Notes: generated by a model from the letters alone, not told the origin. A stretch of DNA of 64,000 nt from Muricea muricata (GCA_963855995.1 OY979716.1:29648421-29712420), one strand, 5' to 3'; positions 34,744 through 46,902 are shown, numbered from the stretch's first letter. A program made the numbers and translations.

Positions 34744-35752
34744 TCTTTGCTTTCGACTGGTTCATCTTCATCATCTGAATTGGTATATCTGCCATTTGGC
34801 CTCAACACACGTTTTCCTCTGCCGTGAATGACCCAGTAGTACAATACTGGTTCAGGTAAAGACGAATGGTTTCATAGTCATCTGTTGAAGGAATATACCA
34901 AAAATGATCAACATTTTACAATCAGAATGTTGAAGTGGGCAAGCAGGGACAAGACTTTCACAAATTAACATGATCAAACACAAACCTTCTATACATAAAG
35001 TTGTGCAAAACTGGCACAATATATAGACATGTTATCTAAAAATCCACTGATCAACAATTCATTATTTACTTAATAACACCTTGCTGAGCAATGCCAGCAG
35101 TATTAACCCCTCCATTTATGATGCCCCCTGCATGCACCCAAGTTATGGCTTCTCTCATTTCGATTTTTGTAAAATAAATCTAAATATATTTACTTGACAT
35201 ATTAAGAAATATTAAAATCTATTTTTGCACTTAATAATATGGCCTTCAGTAATTTTAGAAGTGTTATTTTTTCTTTTTTTATGTCATTCCCCCCTTCCCA
35301 CCACCACCACCAAACACACACAAGTTTATTATGGTCCCTTACACCTTAAGTTGTCTATTTTTGTAATTTCAATTTGAGCCTATCTTTTATATACAACCCT
35401 TATATAAAGTGCATGATTAATGAAGCATATAAGATATAAGTACAAAAGTGCTTTCATATCACACAAAATCATAATTTAATGAACCATACAACTAGTGTAA
35501 AAAGGACTCTGACTTACCGCTGAATTTTAACTTTAGCCACGCAAGTTTTGGTTTCCAGTGCTTCTGGGTCTAGGGAACCCTTTATTTCTTTTTTGTGGGT
35601 TTTCATGAAATTGCACGGCCATGCCATCATTACATCTTTTTGATCATCCCAGCCAACATTTTTGAACTTGTCCGGATTTTCTCGAAGGATCCATCGCATC
35701 TCACCAACTTCCTACGCTTTTTCTTTGTGAATTCAAACAACGCATATTTCAT
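34728..35752 (-). pseudogene. Two-exon fragment of an unrecognised minus-strand gene
   Basis: Exon 1 would run from ATG at 35752 (MKYALFEFTKKKR) to a GTAAGT donor at 35517. Its second half reads EMRWILRENPDKFKNVGWD, MMAWPCNFMKTHKKEIKGS and ALETKTCVAKVKIQR; the two halves are out of register by a frameshift near 35720. A candidate exon 2 (34728-34881, acceptor CAACAG) reads DYETIRLYLNQYC, then in another frame GRGKRVLRPNGRYTNSDDED. The acidic and GRGKR pattern resembles uncharacterised cnidarian proteins, but I cannot assign a domain. It is probably a broken host or transposon-associated gene. Confidence 0.4.
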
Positions 35753-35759
35753 ATTGAAG

Positions 35760-37500
35760 GAAAAAAAAAGCTTACCAAATCAATAAATATTTTGGTTAAA
35801 AATTCGAAAGATTAGAGCGAATCAATGATCAAGTGTTCGAGTCAAAAAGAAAAGAACATGTGATAGGTGACACGTTTCCCAAGCACCCTTGCGAGCGTCC
35901 TCGTTCCCAGTGTCTTTGTCTGCTTTGAGCGAAATTAATGCAAGCATGGACTGGACACAAACAAGCATTATTTTGATAAATTTCTGTAACAGCAAGCGCA
36001 TGTTTTCTTGTATACTCGAGCAAAAATACCATATATATTAAATGAACTATCATAGGATTTGGTTTTCAGATTACATGGAAAAAATTGTTGTTTTATACCT
36101 TTGACTTATGCTCGAAACATTACTCTTGAAAGTGAGAAGTCATGTCAATCAGAGGTCCTTATAAACAACACGAATATGATCCTAGCATTCACGTTTCAAG
36201 GACAACATCTTACATTAGAAGAAAATGTCGACGTGTCCGCTCAACGATTCAGTCAGATCAGCCAGTTCATTCTGTTAATCACACGGTATGGTAGCTCTAT
36301 GTATTTTACGCCTACAGCTTTATTATGAAGCTGATTAGTTTTAGCTTAATATGTATGTAGAATTATTACTATAAAAATAGATGTGTGTAAAGAAGCGTGG
36401 CATATGAGCATTCCAAGGGGGGGGGGGGGCAATTGTATCAAACATTTTATTGACATTTCTCAGTATTTTATGCAAAGAATTGTTGAATAAATATTTAAAA
36501 ATATTTCATGCATGGCATGCTGAAATGGCAGACATTTTATTTACTTTTTTTGCCAAATAGAAATTAGTGGATAATCTGGGTATCGTTCAGTGCAGCTATT
36601 TTAAGTTGTGCTAAACTTGCAGTTTTTGATATTAATACAGTGATCAATTATACAGCATAGGAATTTAGGAAGTTTTTCAGCATCATTTGATATTTTAGTA
36701 ACTAATTTAAACTCGTTATATAGGTTTGTTATATTGCATCAGCTGGTTATGCCCACCACTAGTTTACACAATGCCTGCCAAAATTTAATGTTACAACTTA
36801 GCAACATATTGTTGCTGAAGACATATTGTTTCAAAGTACATGAACATAGACTTTTCAACTATGTAACACATCATGTTTAAAAAGCAAACCGTAAGCTGAT
36901 CTTCAAACTATTCACTAAAATTGTCAATGTATTCACTGAAATCCTGGATGCAACCATGTGAACATCCCTTGAACAATATGAAATAGATATTATTTAATGT
37001 TCTACTGGCCCATAGGGGACTGGCAGTGACAGGTCGTATAGACTTTGTGGTTTTGTAGGTCAATAAGATATGTAAGCCGCATTACGTATATTATGAATGC
37101 TTCTGTGCAGATGAGCTTGATTTGAACAATGACCAGGTATATTTTATTAATAAACTGTCCTAATTCATTGTATAGTAATCATACTTTTATGCCAAATTAT
37201 TCTTAAACTCTTAGCAAGCCTTAGTAGTGAGAACAATATAGTCTTAGGGAAACCTATGTAAGTGCTATTTCAAGATTCTGATACTTGGTATGTACTTTTT
37301 TTGCTGTACTAAAGATTCCTACAGACAATGAATGGCATGATGAAGTTGAGAGTAATGGTGATGAGGCTTCACAAACTGACACAAATGATGGGATGGTAGA
37401 TTTAATTTAATTTCAATAATAGCAGGTATTTCTTTACAAACAAGGGTATATGATTATAACTCTTTTGCATCATCTTTAATTGTGTGATGTCAAATTACTG
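35760..37500. other. Mostly non-coding stretch
   Basis: A plus-strand frame at 36059-36328 (89 codons) has no recognisable domain and is left uncalled. There is a G-run at 36417-36430 and a CCTCGTTCCCAG motif at 35908-35919. A short acidic-coding patch near 37320-37390 may be an outlying exon of the Tnp2-like gene. Confidence 0.4.
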
Positions 37501-37507
37501 AGTACCA

Positions 37508-37665
37508 GTAGTGCACCAGTCAATATAAATCCCTGCATCCCCAGGGCTGGGACATAGCAGGGCATTAGCAGGGGATTAGCAGCTTTGTGTCTCCTTATTG
37601 GTAAATAAGGTGATTAGCAAAGCTAACCTAAACCTTATACTGACCGCTGCATAACTTGGGGAAGT
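37508..37665. mobile_element. Short hairpin MITE (copy 2)
   Basis: GCACCAGTCAATATAAATCC at the left pairs with the later CCTTATACTGACCGCTGC. Internal AGGGGATTAGCAG and CCTTATTGGTAAATAAGG blocks give further pairing. Same design as 8176-8310. Confidence 0.55.
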
Positions 37666-37916
37666 GACAAGTACTCACCATTTAGTCTAATGTACACACT
37701 ACATGTTGAGGACTTTGTTGATATTAATTTTTTGGATGTAAAAAATTGCATGAGGTCTATGCTTGCATGTTTCCTTGATTAACTTGCTTTGCCTTAGAGA
37801 GAATGATTTCATAATATTTGTAAATTGTGTATGAAAAGATGCATGCAATTGGTGACAATAAGTGAGTATAAATAAACTTTATACTATCTAACAATGTTTT
37901 ACTCTTATAGGAAAAA

Positions 37917-39406
37917 AAAGTGCCTATTTATCCAGGAGCAAATATCACGAAAACACAGAGCCTTCTCCTAATCCTTTGTGTTGTGCTCAGACATAAGCTC
38001 ACCGATGTGGCACTTGGAGATCTGCTGTTGCTGCTCAATACTTTTTTCCAAACACAGTTCCACCAACCAAGTACAAATTTCATAATTTCTTTAAATTAGA
38101 GAAGTCAGAGGCATGTGTTAATAGTGCCTAAAAGTTGTTGAAAGTTAATTTGCTCAGCATTATGTTGTATTATTTCTTAAAAAAAAGAATTGATTTTTTG
38201 AAAAACTTTACATTTATAGAAGCACTTCTACTGTTCCACGTGTATGTCGTACTTGGGAAATGACACAACAATTGCAGCTTGCAATTTATGTGATGAAGCA
38301 CTCAATGAAGAGGAAAATATTAAGAATGGATATTATTTTATATATATTCCTGTTCAACAACATTTGAGAAGCATGTTATCGAATAACAAACTTTTCCCTT
38401 ATTTAACTAACAGAAATTTAGATCATATCCTTAAATCAAAAACTATAAATGATGTGACAACATCAGAATTGTACAAGGAGCTAATAGTTAGGTATGGTAT
38501 CAATCCAAATGATGTATCTTTGACATGGAATACAGATGGCATTCCTATCTTTAACTCCTCTAACTTTTCTGTGTGGCCTTTACCAGGCTTTTGTAAATGA
38601 GCTTCCTCAACACTTAAGGGGGAAAAATATCCTGTTGCTTGGTTTATGGTTTGGCCAGAAGCCAGTAATGAATGTCTTTTTGAAACAATTTGTTGATGAG
38701 TGCCAAAAGTTGGAGTTGGATGGTTTTCTTTTCGGCAATGAGGTTCGGCCAAGAAAAGTACTTGCATTGTTGCTATCTGGCAGATTCTCCTGCTCGAGCT
38801 ATTGTTCGAAATGTGAAACAATACAATGGTATGAACGGGTGTGACTGGTGTGAATTTGAAGGGGTAGCCGTGTCAAATAACAATGGTCCTCCTTTAAGGT
38901 ACTACCCCCATAGAACACCAGTTGTTATGCACACTGCTGCAAAGAAAGCAAAGTATGCATTGGAAGCAACACCTACCAATCCTGTCAAGGGAGTGAAAGG
39001 GATGACCTATGCAGACCTACTCCCCTCTTTTGACACTGTTAGGGGCACAGTGACAGATTTTATGCATCCTGTTTGCTTGGGGGTTTTAAGGCAAATGGTT
39101 GATATGTGGTTTAACAGCAAGAATCATTGTGAACATTATATTGGTCAAAGTATCAGCTTGATCGATCAGCGTTTGCAACTTATCATTCCTCCTAGCGAAC
39201 TTCTAAGATTTTCCACAATGGCAAGAAAATGCATAGATGATTGTTCTGCTGTTGCTGTAATTGATGTACTTGTTAAGCTGATGTATGATGCAAGGTATGG
39301 GCACAAGAATGGTGGTGATGTATTGAGTGTTCTAGGTTCTTGTGAAGTGATTATCTTAGATGCTTGTATGTTGGGTGCATTGCAAGACCTTCTCGGTGTG
39401 ATCTGA
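37917..39406 (+). pseudogene. Tnp2-like (CACTA/EnSpm, Transposase_21) transposase, decayed
   Basis: An upstream exon (37917-38080) reads VPIYPGANITKTQSLLLI, then LRHKLTDVALGDLLLLLN. The main part from 38244 has a CNLCDEAL knuckle, YFIYIPVQQHLRSML, SLTWNTDGIPIFNSSNFSVW, LRGKNILLLGLWFG, DSPARAIVRNVKQYNG and CDWCEFEG. Toward the end are NPVKGVKGM and VTDFMHPVCLGVLRQMVDMW. It runs through three frames: one extra base near 38584 (before QAFVNE) and one near 38781 (before ADSPARA). This is the animal branch of Tnp2-like transposases, which cut and paste DNA. The C-terminal half after 39406 is missing and no CACTA ends are seen. Confidence 0.82.
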
Positions 39407-39409
39407 CAC

Positions 39410-40630
39410 TGAGTCTGGAGATCTTTATGATCGGTTTGTTTATAATCATCAGTTGTATTCTGGTGTGAACTATACCAGATCTAAACCGCACACAAATCCC
39501 AACATCTCTTTTTAACACCCAGTTTATAAATACTTTTGTATACTGGAACAATTAAATCGGACACCACATACAACATATACAGCTCTTGCTACATCAAGAA
39601 ACTTTTTGGCAGTATAGATAGCCCTTGACAGAGTTAATGCTTTTTGATGACAAAGAGATATTCAATAAGGAATAAAGAAGAAGCTTTTCGAAGCTTTAAA
39701 GAAGAAGCAATGGAATTTTACCATTTTATACTAGGGAAGTAGGTTCTGCATTTCTGTGAAGACTTTCTAAGTCAGCTACAGGTTGATTTCTTCCGTTGCC
39801 ATCTAACAAAACCTCATCGCTAAAATACCAAATTCTTTTAGTCACTTTTTGGGAGGTCCACAAGTAGCACTTCCTTGACGTTTACCAAAATTATCGCACA
39901 TGTTTACATGCTGTTTACAAAACATAAATGTAACATTTCAAAACTGCATTTGTTTTGCTTGCTCAAATAAAAATGGTGTGATAGTATCATCGTCATTTTG
40001 CTCGCCATTTTCAGGCATTTTACAAGATACATTTGATACATTCTACTTCGTCTTCGATTTTTAGACAACGAATCTTACAAAGTAGTTTGAAAAAATCCAT
40101 CAACTAGGATTCGAAATATATAACCATGTGATGAAAGATATTTATCTTAACTTGAAATACACAAATTAGCTAGGTCTGGAAAGCATTTTCACGCCAAATG
40201 CGCATCAGTTTAAATAAGTCTATGTGCACACGGTAATGTTTCCAAGCGTTTTCACAGATAACGCGTTTCCAAAAGTATCGTTTCTATGCTACGTTTACAC
40301 CGAAACAGATAAAAACACCCTCACCTGAGAAAAACGTTTAAAGTTAAGGAAACGATGTCTGAAACTCATTTTCCCAGTTCCAAATGTTTTAGACATTGTT
40401 CGTTTTCGCTCTTTTTGTCATGTAAACAAGAGAAAACAGTCAAAACATGAAGAAAATCCAGAAACGCAACAGAATAGTATGGCCGATGTCAAAGGAGTTG
40501 CTTCATTATTTTTATTTATCAGTAACTTGATACTTCAACTAACAGCAGCTGCAGTTAACTTAGTAACAATAACAACAAACAGAACACAAAAATTGCTATT
40601 TGAGCCCTAAGCGCGTCGAGAAAACGATTA
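39410..40630. other. Non-coding stretch before the Harbinger transposase
   Basis: I see no gene. Sequence near 40225-40330, with repeated CGTTTTCAC/CGTTTCC/CGTTTACAC blocks, looks like a transposon end region and may be the left end of the following Harbinger element. A matching right end was not found. Confidence 0.4.
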
Positions 40631-40639
40631 AAAAGGTAT

Positions 40640-41945
40640 TTGAAAAGATCAAATAGACGACCAATGAGGAAACAAAGAATATGGTGTCGACCAGGTCGGA
40701 CAAATATTTGGTGGACGAACATTCTAAACAACAAAACCAGTAGTGAAGAGTGGAAAGAAAATTTAAGAATGGACAGACGCCTCTGATGAATTATGCGAAA
40801 GATTAAGACCGTATCTGACTGGCAAAAACAGTTATGAGAGATGCATTACCTGTGGAAACAAAAGTGGCAGCAACTCTACTATTTAGCTGATGAATCAAGA
40901 TATAGGAAGGTAAAATCAAACTTTGTGGCAATTATAAAATATTTAATACAATCTATGTTCATACATCATATGTATAATATGATGTACAGTATCATACGTT
41001 CTACATTAAAGGATTATTTACCAAGTAGAAAGCTCATGTTATAAGCACTTATAGTATATTACGTCTCTTTTGTTTTAGGTTGACAATGCCTTTGGTATTG
41101 GCAAAACTACCTTATCTAAAATTATACGATCTGTATGTTTTGCTATTGTGGAAGTTCTGGGAAAAGAATTCATTAGTATTCCACATGATGAAGAGGGCAT
41201 AGTTCAGTTAGCCAGTCGGTATTATAGCAAGCATGGAGTCCCACAATGTATTGGGGCAGTTGATGGGACACACATTCGAATAAAGCAACCCAAAGGCAAG
41301 TCATCAGGGTATATTAATAGAAAAGGTTCCTACAGTTTAAATATCCAGGCAACATGTGATTTCGGGTATTGTTTTCTTGATGTTGTGATTAAGTGGCCGG
41401 GAAGTGTGCAAGATGCCAACAATGTTTGTAAATTCATCCATATACCACATGCTGCAAAATGGAACAATACCTCCATGTCCTAAAGTAATTGTCAAGGATC
41501 AACCACCTGTTCCTATCTGCATTATTGGCGATCCAGCATACCCATTGAATACCTTCCTAATGAAAGAGTATGACCTAGGAGGTACGACTGAAGCAGAGCA
41601 ATTTTATGGATTTAGGTTGTCATCAGCAAGGATGGCAATTGAATGTGCTTTTGGTCGGTTGAAGGCAAGATGGGGTAGCCTAAAAGGAGTCTTAGATGTT
41701 GATTTAGAGTTCGCACCTACACTCATTTATACTTGCTTTATTCTCCACAACTACTGTGAAAGGAACAAAGTATAGATCCAGCAGCGATTCATGCAGTAAT
41801 ACAATATGATCAGGAATTTACACAACCCAATGTTGAAACCATTGAGCAGTTTAATGCTGATCCTGCTAATTGGAAACAGCAAATTGAATCTTGCCCAAAC
41901 AATGCCAAAGACATCAGGCACATTTTTAAAATGTTCTTTGAATAA
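40640..41945 (+). pseudogene. PIF/Harbinger transposase 1 (DDE_Tnp_4), spliced and broken
   Basis: Exon 1 (about 40640-40914) reads RIWCRPGRTNIWWTNIL, SDELCERLRPYLTGK and MRDALPVETKVAATL in shifting frames, ending AAG|GTAAAA. The next exon begins at about 41080 after TTTTAG with [19 protein letters not shown]. Motifs follow: GAVDGTH (first Asp), KWPGSVQDA, then after a one-base shift near 41418 [18 protein letters not shown] (second Asp) and ECAFGRLKARWG (Glu). A third shift near 41770 leads to a final frame ending DIRHIFKMFFE at 41945. It catalyses cut-and-paste transposition at TWA targets and normally needs the Myb-like partner encoded next door. Confidence 0.88.
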
Positions 41946-41999
41946 CTGAATGTTTATTGACGATGAAATTAATTAAACAAGCAATATGCACATACCTAA

Positions 42000-42460
42000 A
42001 TAATTAAATAGTAATTATTTCACAAATTCTGTAAAATTAATTAATATTATATTATATAAAAAAACGTCAACATTTATTACATTCTTAACCAATGGTTTCA
42101 TTTTCATGTTTGCTGTACTTTTCCTGGAAGTCTTTTTTGGATGCATTTCTCCCATATATTTTGGCCAAATATTTTTTGCTGAGCTTGATTAAATCTATTC
42201 GCAGCCCTATAGAAACTATGGGGAAATAACCACATGAAAATCAGATTGTTGGGTAAAAATGCAACAAATTGTCTATTAATTATTTGTAAAGAATTTATAA
42301 CAAAAAATGTTTACTGTGAAATTTAATCAGTTATAAACGAATGACACAAATCTTCTCTTGTATTAATGTTCAGTTCAAACACCCAAAAGAATCACAAATT
42401 GGCTAAATGCCATCATAATAACAAAATTTGCATGACTATATTAAGATAACATAAAAGTCT
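42000..42460. other. Spacer between the convergent Harbinger 1 genes
   Basis: AT-rich, no coding content seen. Confidence 0.4.
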
Positions 42461-42462
42461 AA

Positions 42463-43436
42463 TTATTTAAATCCAATCAGCAAGTCCTCATTGTCAAAAA
42501 ACTCATTTGAGGAATAAAATTTTGATCTGAGCCTATAAGGCATAGAATGAGATTGCCTATATGTAGGACTCCGAACTCTTGATGACACAACAGGGTGCTG
42601 CTGCTTATACCACACTAGACTGAGAGGCCATTGCAGATGCAATATTCTTAAATCCTTCTGATAAAGATTGGCCAATTGCAGTCATAGATTCTGATAGTGA
42701 CTTAATGGCACTGGCCTGTTTACTTTCACCTTCACTAATTTTTTTTTATCAGCTGCTCCTGAAGTGCCAGCTCTTTTTGGGCAATGTTAATCATTTGCTG
42801 ATCATTACTCATCTTCTTCAACTTTTGATCTCTTAAATCAGAAAGCAGGTTACAACGTTTTGTGGGAGTGGGTGAGTCCAAACTTGATTTTTCACTTGGT
42901 TGTACAGCTGTTTCAGTGTCAAGCACGTCAGGCTTCACATCATCTTTCATTTTCTCATTGGCAGTACCGATGCTTACATTATTGGTTTCAACCCCTCCAA
43001 GTATTTCATCAGCTGAAGTGCTACCACCAAACACATTTTGACACAACTCATAGCATTTAAATACTTGTCTCCCCCCACCACTTCTCCTACCAGCTCTAAC
43101 AGCAGCAACGAATTTATTTTGCAACTGTTCGACTTTTCGAACCACTTGACCAGAATTCTGTTGGAATTCAGCAAGATGATGGGAAAATTCTTCATTGGGT
43201 AGGTCTGTAATTCCGGATAACTTCGCCACGAACAAATCATTTATTTCTGTGTATTTCTTTTTACAGCTGTCCCAGTATAGCCCCTCGTTGGTTTTTTCGG
43301 TTTTGTACTCAAAAATAATGGAAAGTAAGAGCTCAAATTCAGAATCAGACCACTGGAAGTTTTTGTTAGCTTTTTGTACATCAAGCACTTCAACTTCAGC
43401 CAAAACCAACGAGGATACCATGCTTATTTCAGGCAA
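42463..43436 (-). pseudogene. Myb/SANT-like partner protein of Harbinger 1
   Basis: The main frame (42735-43436) starts MPEISMVSSL and contains a Myb/trihelix DNA-binding domain around residues 26-85 (FQWSDSEFELLLSIIFEYK, LYWDSCKKKYTEINDLFV, then QLQNKFVAAVRAG). A coiled tail follows (INIAQKELALQEQLI). An A-run near 42745 shifts the frame, after which SEGESKQASAIKSLSESM and GFKNIASAMASQSS continue. A further segment (PYRLRSKFYSSNEFF) to 42463 may be the end. In this family the partner binds subterminal sites and brings the transposase to the nucleus and the ends. The tail-to-tail layout with the transposase is the standard Harbinger arrangement. Confidence 0.82.
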
Positions 43437-43539
43437 TATATATGCGCCCTGGTTTTCACGTTTAGGTAGAAGGCAAATAGTACAGAAGGAAAAAAATTAG
43501 AAATAACAAAACAATGGACACTCCGTAGAACTCAACCAC

Positions 43540-43672
43540 AGAAGTAAGCTTCCAAAGAACTATGCATTGGTAGCTCATCAGCATGGTGCTCCTCTTCATA
43601 ATTGTTTTGGGTTTGTCGATGGGACCGTACACAGAAAAAGGCAGACCAAATTCAATCTTAGTGCTGTTGGTA
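43540..43672 (+). pseudogene. Fragment of a second Harbinger-like transposase
   Basis: The plus strand reads HQHGAPLHNCFGFVDGTVHR and then KFNLSAVGK. CFGF(V/I)DGT is the first catalytic Asp block of a subgroup of DDE_Tnp_4 proteins. Only ~40 codons are present. The coiled-coil fragment at 44356-44916 could be its former partner. Confidence 0.6.
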
Positions 43673-43689
43673 AGATGTATTATATTTCT

Positions 43690-44350
43690 GCCTTGCTTGT
43701 GAATTCCCGTTCCTGCCTTTAGGGTAACATTGTTTCTTCCTTCTTTGAACTTTCACCACCTACATTAGGTGAACATCTGGTGATTGTTATAGGAAATCAT
43801 GTTTGATTGTTGTAAAAGTTACATTGTAAAATAATGTATAGGTAAAATATTAATGATCTATCTTAGCAAATGTCTAATGTATTTTCTCACATACAACCAA
43901 TAATGTAGTACCTAATGTTAGGATTAATTAGTTCAAGTCACAGTTATTGCTATTGGTTTGATAAGAAAAAAACACAATAAACAGGTGAAAATTAGAGAGA
44001 AACCATGTTTTTTTGCATTAACCATTTTTATCCTTTATTAACATTTATTTGTTATTAATATTATTAACACATTTTTTGTACATATTATTTAATATTTTAC
44101 AATTCATACAACCAGTGGCAAAGCCAGGCACAACAATTTGTCGGTCATCCTATTCAAGTATAGGAATAATAATTATTAGAAATCATTATTCAGAAATTAT
44201 CATTATCCATTTCTTTAGAAATGGATTGTTTTCATGGCTTAAACATGGAAATATTTGTATGTTATCATGATTAAATTGCTGGGTTTGCTTAATTACTATA
44301 TAAAACACTCAGTGAATTTGAAAAATACGTGAAAAAGTAGTCATTAGTAA
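43690..44350. other. Non-coding stretch
   Basis: Nothing recognisable. Confidence 0.4.
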
Positions 44351-44355
44351 CTACT

Positions 44356-44916
44356 CTAATTCATTTTAAAGATAAGTAAATGTAAAATCACTTCTTTGCT
44401 CTTCAATAATGAAGCCAATAGTTGTGATTGCTGTTGTTGCATCATTGAAAATATTTGCTGATGAGGCATGCCACTCTGCTGCTGCTCTTGAGCTTGCAAT
44501 AGCTGATGCTGCCACTGGGTTTGAGATACTTTCATCTGTTCAAGTAAAATGTTCTTTTCTTCTTTCACAACTTCTCTCTCGTGTTTTCAGCAGCAATTCT
44601 TTGTCTCTAAACTCTCTCATTTGATGCTCTTTTCTTTAGCCAATTAAACAGGTTCTGATGAACGTCTTTTCTTTACTGGTGGTGTTTTGTGTTGTCCCAA
44701 CTCTCCTTGCAACCTCTGCCTAGTCCCTCCATATCTTTCCATCGCTCGCTCCCTCGTTTCCAAAGCTTGCAATGTTTCTGCCTCCACATTTTCTCTCCTT
44801 ACATCGGCTTCTACTCTTCTCTCAGTCTCATCACGAATATCAATCAATTCTTCCAACAGTGCTACCTTTTCTGTCAGTTGTTTTCCTCCTATACCATGTT
44901 TTCCTCCTGTATCCAT
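44356..44916 (-). pseudogene. Coiled-coil tail of a Myb-type transposon partner
   Basis: The frame 44644-44916 reads KVALLEELIDIRDETERRVE and ALETRERAMERYGGTRQ, then PPVKKRRSSEPV. The frame 44356-44568 reads EEKNILLEQMKVSQTQ followed by a Gln-rich segment (QMMQQQQSQL-like). The gap between them codes, in shifting frames, for a charged helix (REFRDKELLLKTREREV). Charged coiled coil, basic nuclear-like motif and Gln-rich end are as in Myb/SANT-like proteins of Harbinger elements, but the DNA-binding domain is absent here. Confidence 0.5.
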
Positions 44917-44939
44917 GGGTTCATTACATCACTGTTTAT

Positions 44940-45435
44940 AAATTATGCTTAAGGTGGCTCGATACAGTTTTCAAAAAATTAAGCTATAGTTCACTTAACA
45001 CTTTTAATTTTTGCTCTGTTAAATTTAAGTAAGTCTGTATTGAATTGTTCATGTATTTTAACATATTTTCTGTTATGGCAGTTTTGATGGCTAATGCTTC
45101 GCTGCTATGCCAACACTTTCGTATGAAATTTACTCAGAAACGATGTATTCTGTTGTGCAAGTCTGAAAGAAGCACGGTGACCCCCAATTTTTTTCTTTGC
45201 ACCATGTTACAAACACCATAAGCTAACATTGTGCAAAATTTTAAAAAATTGGATAACGCCAATTTTTTTAAACTACAAAATACTGCTTTCTTGAAAATCA
45301 TTTTTTCCACATTATAGAATTTTTTTATTTTTTGTATAATCCAATACTTTTGTGGTACGATACTGCATACAATATTTAAAGATAAGTCACCACACAATAT
45401 AAGGAGATATAGCACATTCAGTTTTAAAAATTGAA
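44940..45435. other. Non-coding stretch
   Basis: The minus frame 45134-45415 has no recognisable features. Confidence 0.35.
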
Positions 45436-45439
45436 TTTG

Positions 45440-45938
45440 TTAAAGTGCCCATGACACGAAGATTTTTATTGCATAATGAGAAAGAGTATTTAAAACTGTA
45501 ATACTAGTTCTTTTGTACTTTTGCACTGCAACGTTTTGTTGATGAGATATTTCAGTTTGAATATTTTGTTTTGTCGGCTAATTATGTCACACTTTGCACA
45601 ATGAGGCATCAGAAAGTAGAGTTTTACGAAAGTAGAGTTAAAGTGTTTTTCCTATAAAGAGACGACGTGCAACATTAATGGGTGCTTATGTTTGTCCTTT
45701 ATCTACATATCCTTTCAATATTACGAGAATTTTGCTCATTGAAGATATGGATAACTGGTATTCAACAGCAACTCATCATGCAAAGTGTGACGTAAATTAG
45801 CCGACAAAACAAAAAATTCAAACTAAAATATCTCATCAACAAAACCTTGCAATGCAAAAGTTTAAAAGAACTTGTATTACAGTTTTAAATACTCTTTCAC
45901 ATCATGTAATAAAAATTTCGGTGTCATGGGCACTTTAA
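45440..45938. mobile_element. 499 bp TTAA-bounded foldback MITE
   Basis: TTAAAGTGCCCATGACAC at the left is mirrored by GTGTCATGGGCACTTTAA at the right. The arms (45440-45605 and 45775-45938) pair through AGAGTATTTAAAACTGTAAT, GATGAGATATTT and TTTTGTCGGCTAATT(A/T). No coding. The TTAA target and TTAAAGTG start match the large element 666 bp downstream. Confidence 0.88.
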
Positions 45939-46604
45939 TGATGTCAGCAATTAGTAAATCTACCTTCAGTTTGCATTTTTTATGTGTAAAATGGCGTCAG
46001 CATTTCACATGGCATGCAATATTTTACATATCTATTTGTTGTAAACGTGATACATGAGAAGATTTGTGTGAATTACATTAAAATTGGCACATGCTGTCTT
46101 TATTTGTGAGCATTACTATATCAAGCCACCATAATACCAGACAATTTTACTTGTTGGGGAAAGGGATGATTATGTGTTGATATGCCAGTAAATATTCTTA
46201 CTTTTTCTTTGTCTCTGTTAATACCAGCAGCCACTCTCCATACTGTGCTGAAGTAAAATAAAATATCTGTCATCTTTTTTATTAAATTTGTATTAAGTTT
46301 TCTTAGTCTTGCAAGTTAAAGGAAGTTATAATTACTGCCAGCCTGCCATGATATGAACAAAACTTTGCCCAAAATCTCAAGCGTGAAAATCTTCAGCTAA
46401 AAACTGACAAATATGCTTTATCCAAGTTACAAATATGTTGTAGTGATGTAGTTTTTCCCCAAAAAATTTAGCAGCAAACAAACTAGCTTTAACATTCAAA
46501 AATAACTTTCAAAGAATTGTTTAATTTGTTGAACAAAAATTCGGTATGTTTAAAAGCATTACAAACAATAAAACTCAAATTACCTTAAAACTCAAATGAA
46601 ATCC
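45939..46604. other. Non-coding spacer before the Kolobok-type element
   Basis: No gene or repeat is supported. Confidence 0.4.
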
Positions 46605-46830
46605 TTAAAGTGGAACTCACACCCCAATTTTTTTTTGATAATATAATTGTGCACTATTTATGGAGCACAAAACTGAAAAAATTTTTCCATTTGGATGAAT
46701 TCTCGCTTTTTTACAGCTCTTTAAAGTTGCAACAATTGGCCCAAAACATAATCAATTTGTCCCACAACCGCAGGATTGGGGGTCTGCGTCGAGTAGGGCG
46801 CTGTGACGTCAGAAGGTGAACTTGATCTTT
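46605..46830 (+). repeat. Left terminal inverted repeat of the Kolobok-type element
   Basis: Matches the reverse complement of 57530-57727 over ~200 bp with moderate divergence; the inner limit is around the GTGACGTCAGAAGGTGAAC block near 46800. Confidence 0.85.
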
Positions 46831-46902
46831 TGTCAACACAAGAAATAGTATTACTGTATGCGTATAAGAAAGACAGTAAGTTGCAGAAAATAGCTTTTTA
46901 GA

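Noticed and set aside
36059-36328. 89-codon frame on the plus strand
   Set aside because: Protein-like at first sight, but no family, no supported splice borders and no repeat copies.
42860-43500. Plus-strand and alternative-frame readings over the Myb-like gene
   Set aside because: Antisense or out-of-frame shadows of the minus-strand Myb-like coding region.
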